A stretch of DNA of 13,783 nucleotides, taken from positions 1-13,783 of the forward strand of contig URWP01000044.1 in NCBI GenBank assembly GCA_900551645.1, written 5' to 3'. How positions within the stretch are numbered: the first letter of the stretch is position 1; every line of letters starts with the position of its first letter. The stretch comes from an uncultured Bacteroides sp. GTDB taxonomy: Bacteria > Bacteroidota > Bacteroidia > Bacteroidales > Bacteroidaceae. This document shows positions 13,287-13,783 of this stretch, one piece after another. The translations under genes were made by a program, and so were the position numbers. Below the pieces are notes generated by a model. The model searched no databases, had not been told where the DNA came from, and worked only from the letters and a program-made list of their open reading frames with translations.

Positions 13287-13783
13287 ACTGTCCGATTACG
13301 TCCGATGCTGAGCAGAATCAGCCCGCTGAAGGTCAGCAGTCCGTTCAGCATCAGCATTTCGTAGCCGAACTGATAGCCTGTAGTCTGGAAGATAACTCGG
13401 TCTGTCAGGTAGCAGATTACCGGTGAGGCCAGGGCGATGTACGGTACACCTTTGTCACGGGGGTGTAGCCGGGTGAACAGTCCGAAACAGAAGAGTCCCA
13501 GCAGCGGCCCGTAGGTATACGAGGCTAATGTATATATAGTGTCTATTACGCTGGGGCTATCAATGGCTTCGAAGGACAGAATGCAGAGAATAAATACTGT
13601 AGCGATGAGCAGGTGCGAGCCTTTCCGAATACGTTGTGCCCGTTGTTCGGGATAACGTTCAATGTTCAGAATGTCGATGCAAAAGCTGGTGGTTAAAGCA
13701 GCAAGGGCGGAGTCGGCGCTGGAAAAGGCGGCAGCAATGATACCGACGGTGAAAAGTACCAGGACCGTATATCCCAGGTAACC
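13274..13783 (-). CDS. Sodium:solute symporter, C-terminal part (5' end outside window)
   Basis: The last 169 residues of an SSS-family (LeuT-fold) Na+-coupled transporter are visible. The motif AAAFSSADSALAALTTSFCIDI is the typical family segment lining the Na+ site. About five hydrophobic segments follow or precede it: YTVLVLFTVGIIAAAF, HLLIATVFILCILSF, YGPLLGLFCFGLF, GVPYIALASPVICYL and LMLNGLLTFSGLILLSI. The short polar ends suggest the C-terminus RNRTVHGM is complete. The substrate (sugar, sialic acid, amino acid or other) cannot be told from this fragment. The gene is on the same strand as engB but ends in its own terminator. Confidence 0.9.
   Translation of the reverse strand, partial: GYLGYTVLVLFTVGIIAAAFSSADSALAALTTSFCIDILNIERYPEQRAQRIRKGSHLLIATVFILCILSFEAIDSPSVIDTIYTLASYTYGPLLGLFCFGLFTRLHPRDKGVPYIALASPVICYLTDRVIFQTTGYQFGYEMLMLNGLLTFSGLILLSIGRNRTVHGM

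Overview
The window looks like ordinary chromosomal housekeeping DNA from a Bacteroidales species, most likely Bacteroides or Phocaeicola. The evidence is: several -7 boxes that match the Bacteroidetes sigma factor consensus TAnnTTTG, with no useful Shine-Dalgarno signals; a Rho factor with the long charged and Q/N-rich N-terminal extension typical of Bacteroides; and families that are largely Bacteroidetes-specific (DUF3127, DUF3805/DUF3806, the small DUF2582-type winged helix). There is no CRISPR array, tRNA, rRNA, insertion sequence or prophage signal.

Left part (1-4820): a tightly packed minus-strand operon reads dnaN (sliding clamp) > DEDDh 3'-5' exonuclease > coaBC (coenzyme A synthesis) > recN (double-strand-break repair, cut by the left edge). 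Gaps are 17, 3 and 21 bases. Its promoter has a perfect -7 box at 4742-4749. The leader carries a 6-bp hairpin, and weak DnaA-box-like sites flank the -7 box. Divergent from it is a small DUF3127 protein, a predicted OB-fold protein whose C-terminus (DDLPF) resembles the protein-binding tip of SSB.

Middle (5229-7945): DUF3127 converges on rho across a perfect 20-bp inverted repeat that should terminate transcription both ways. rho is broken in this sequence. A 1-base-register shift at 6684-6690 puts a TGA after residue 188 and separates the N-terminal Rho_N domain and part of the disordered region from the RNA-binding and ATPase domains. The rho message has a predicted leader of about 180 bases with two foldable elements and a possible 21-codon ORF. 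Divergent from rho is ridA, which ends in a strong hairpin terminator.

Right part (8055-13783): a membrane-anchored transglutaminase-like protein is followed by a promoter-matched DUF3805/DUF3806 gene and, 18 bases later, a Uup-like ABC-F ATPase. A monocistronic 74-residue winged-helix protein with its own promoter and structured leader follows. It converges on engB/yihA (ribosome-assembly GTPase). At the right edge is the C-terminal part of a sodium:solute symporter whose terminator overlaps its stop codon.

No entirely new system is evident. The strongest oddities are the split rho, the rho leader, the SSB-like tail of the DUF3127 protein, and the uncharacterised transglutaminase and DUF3805/3806 pair.
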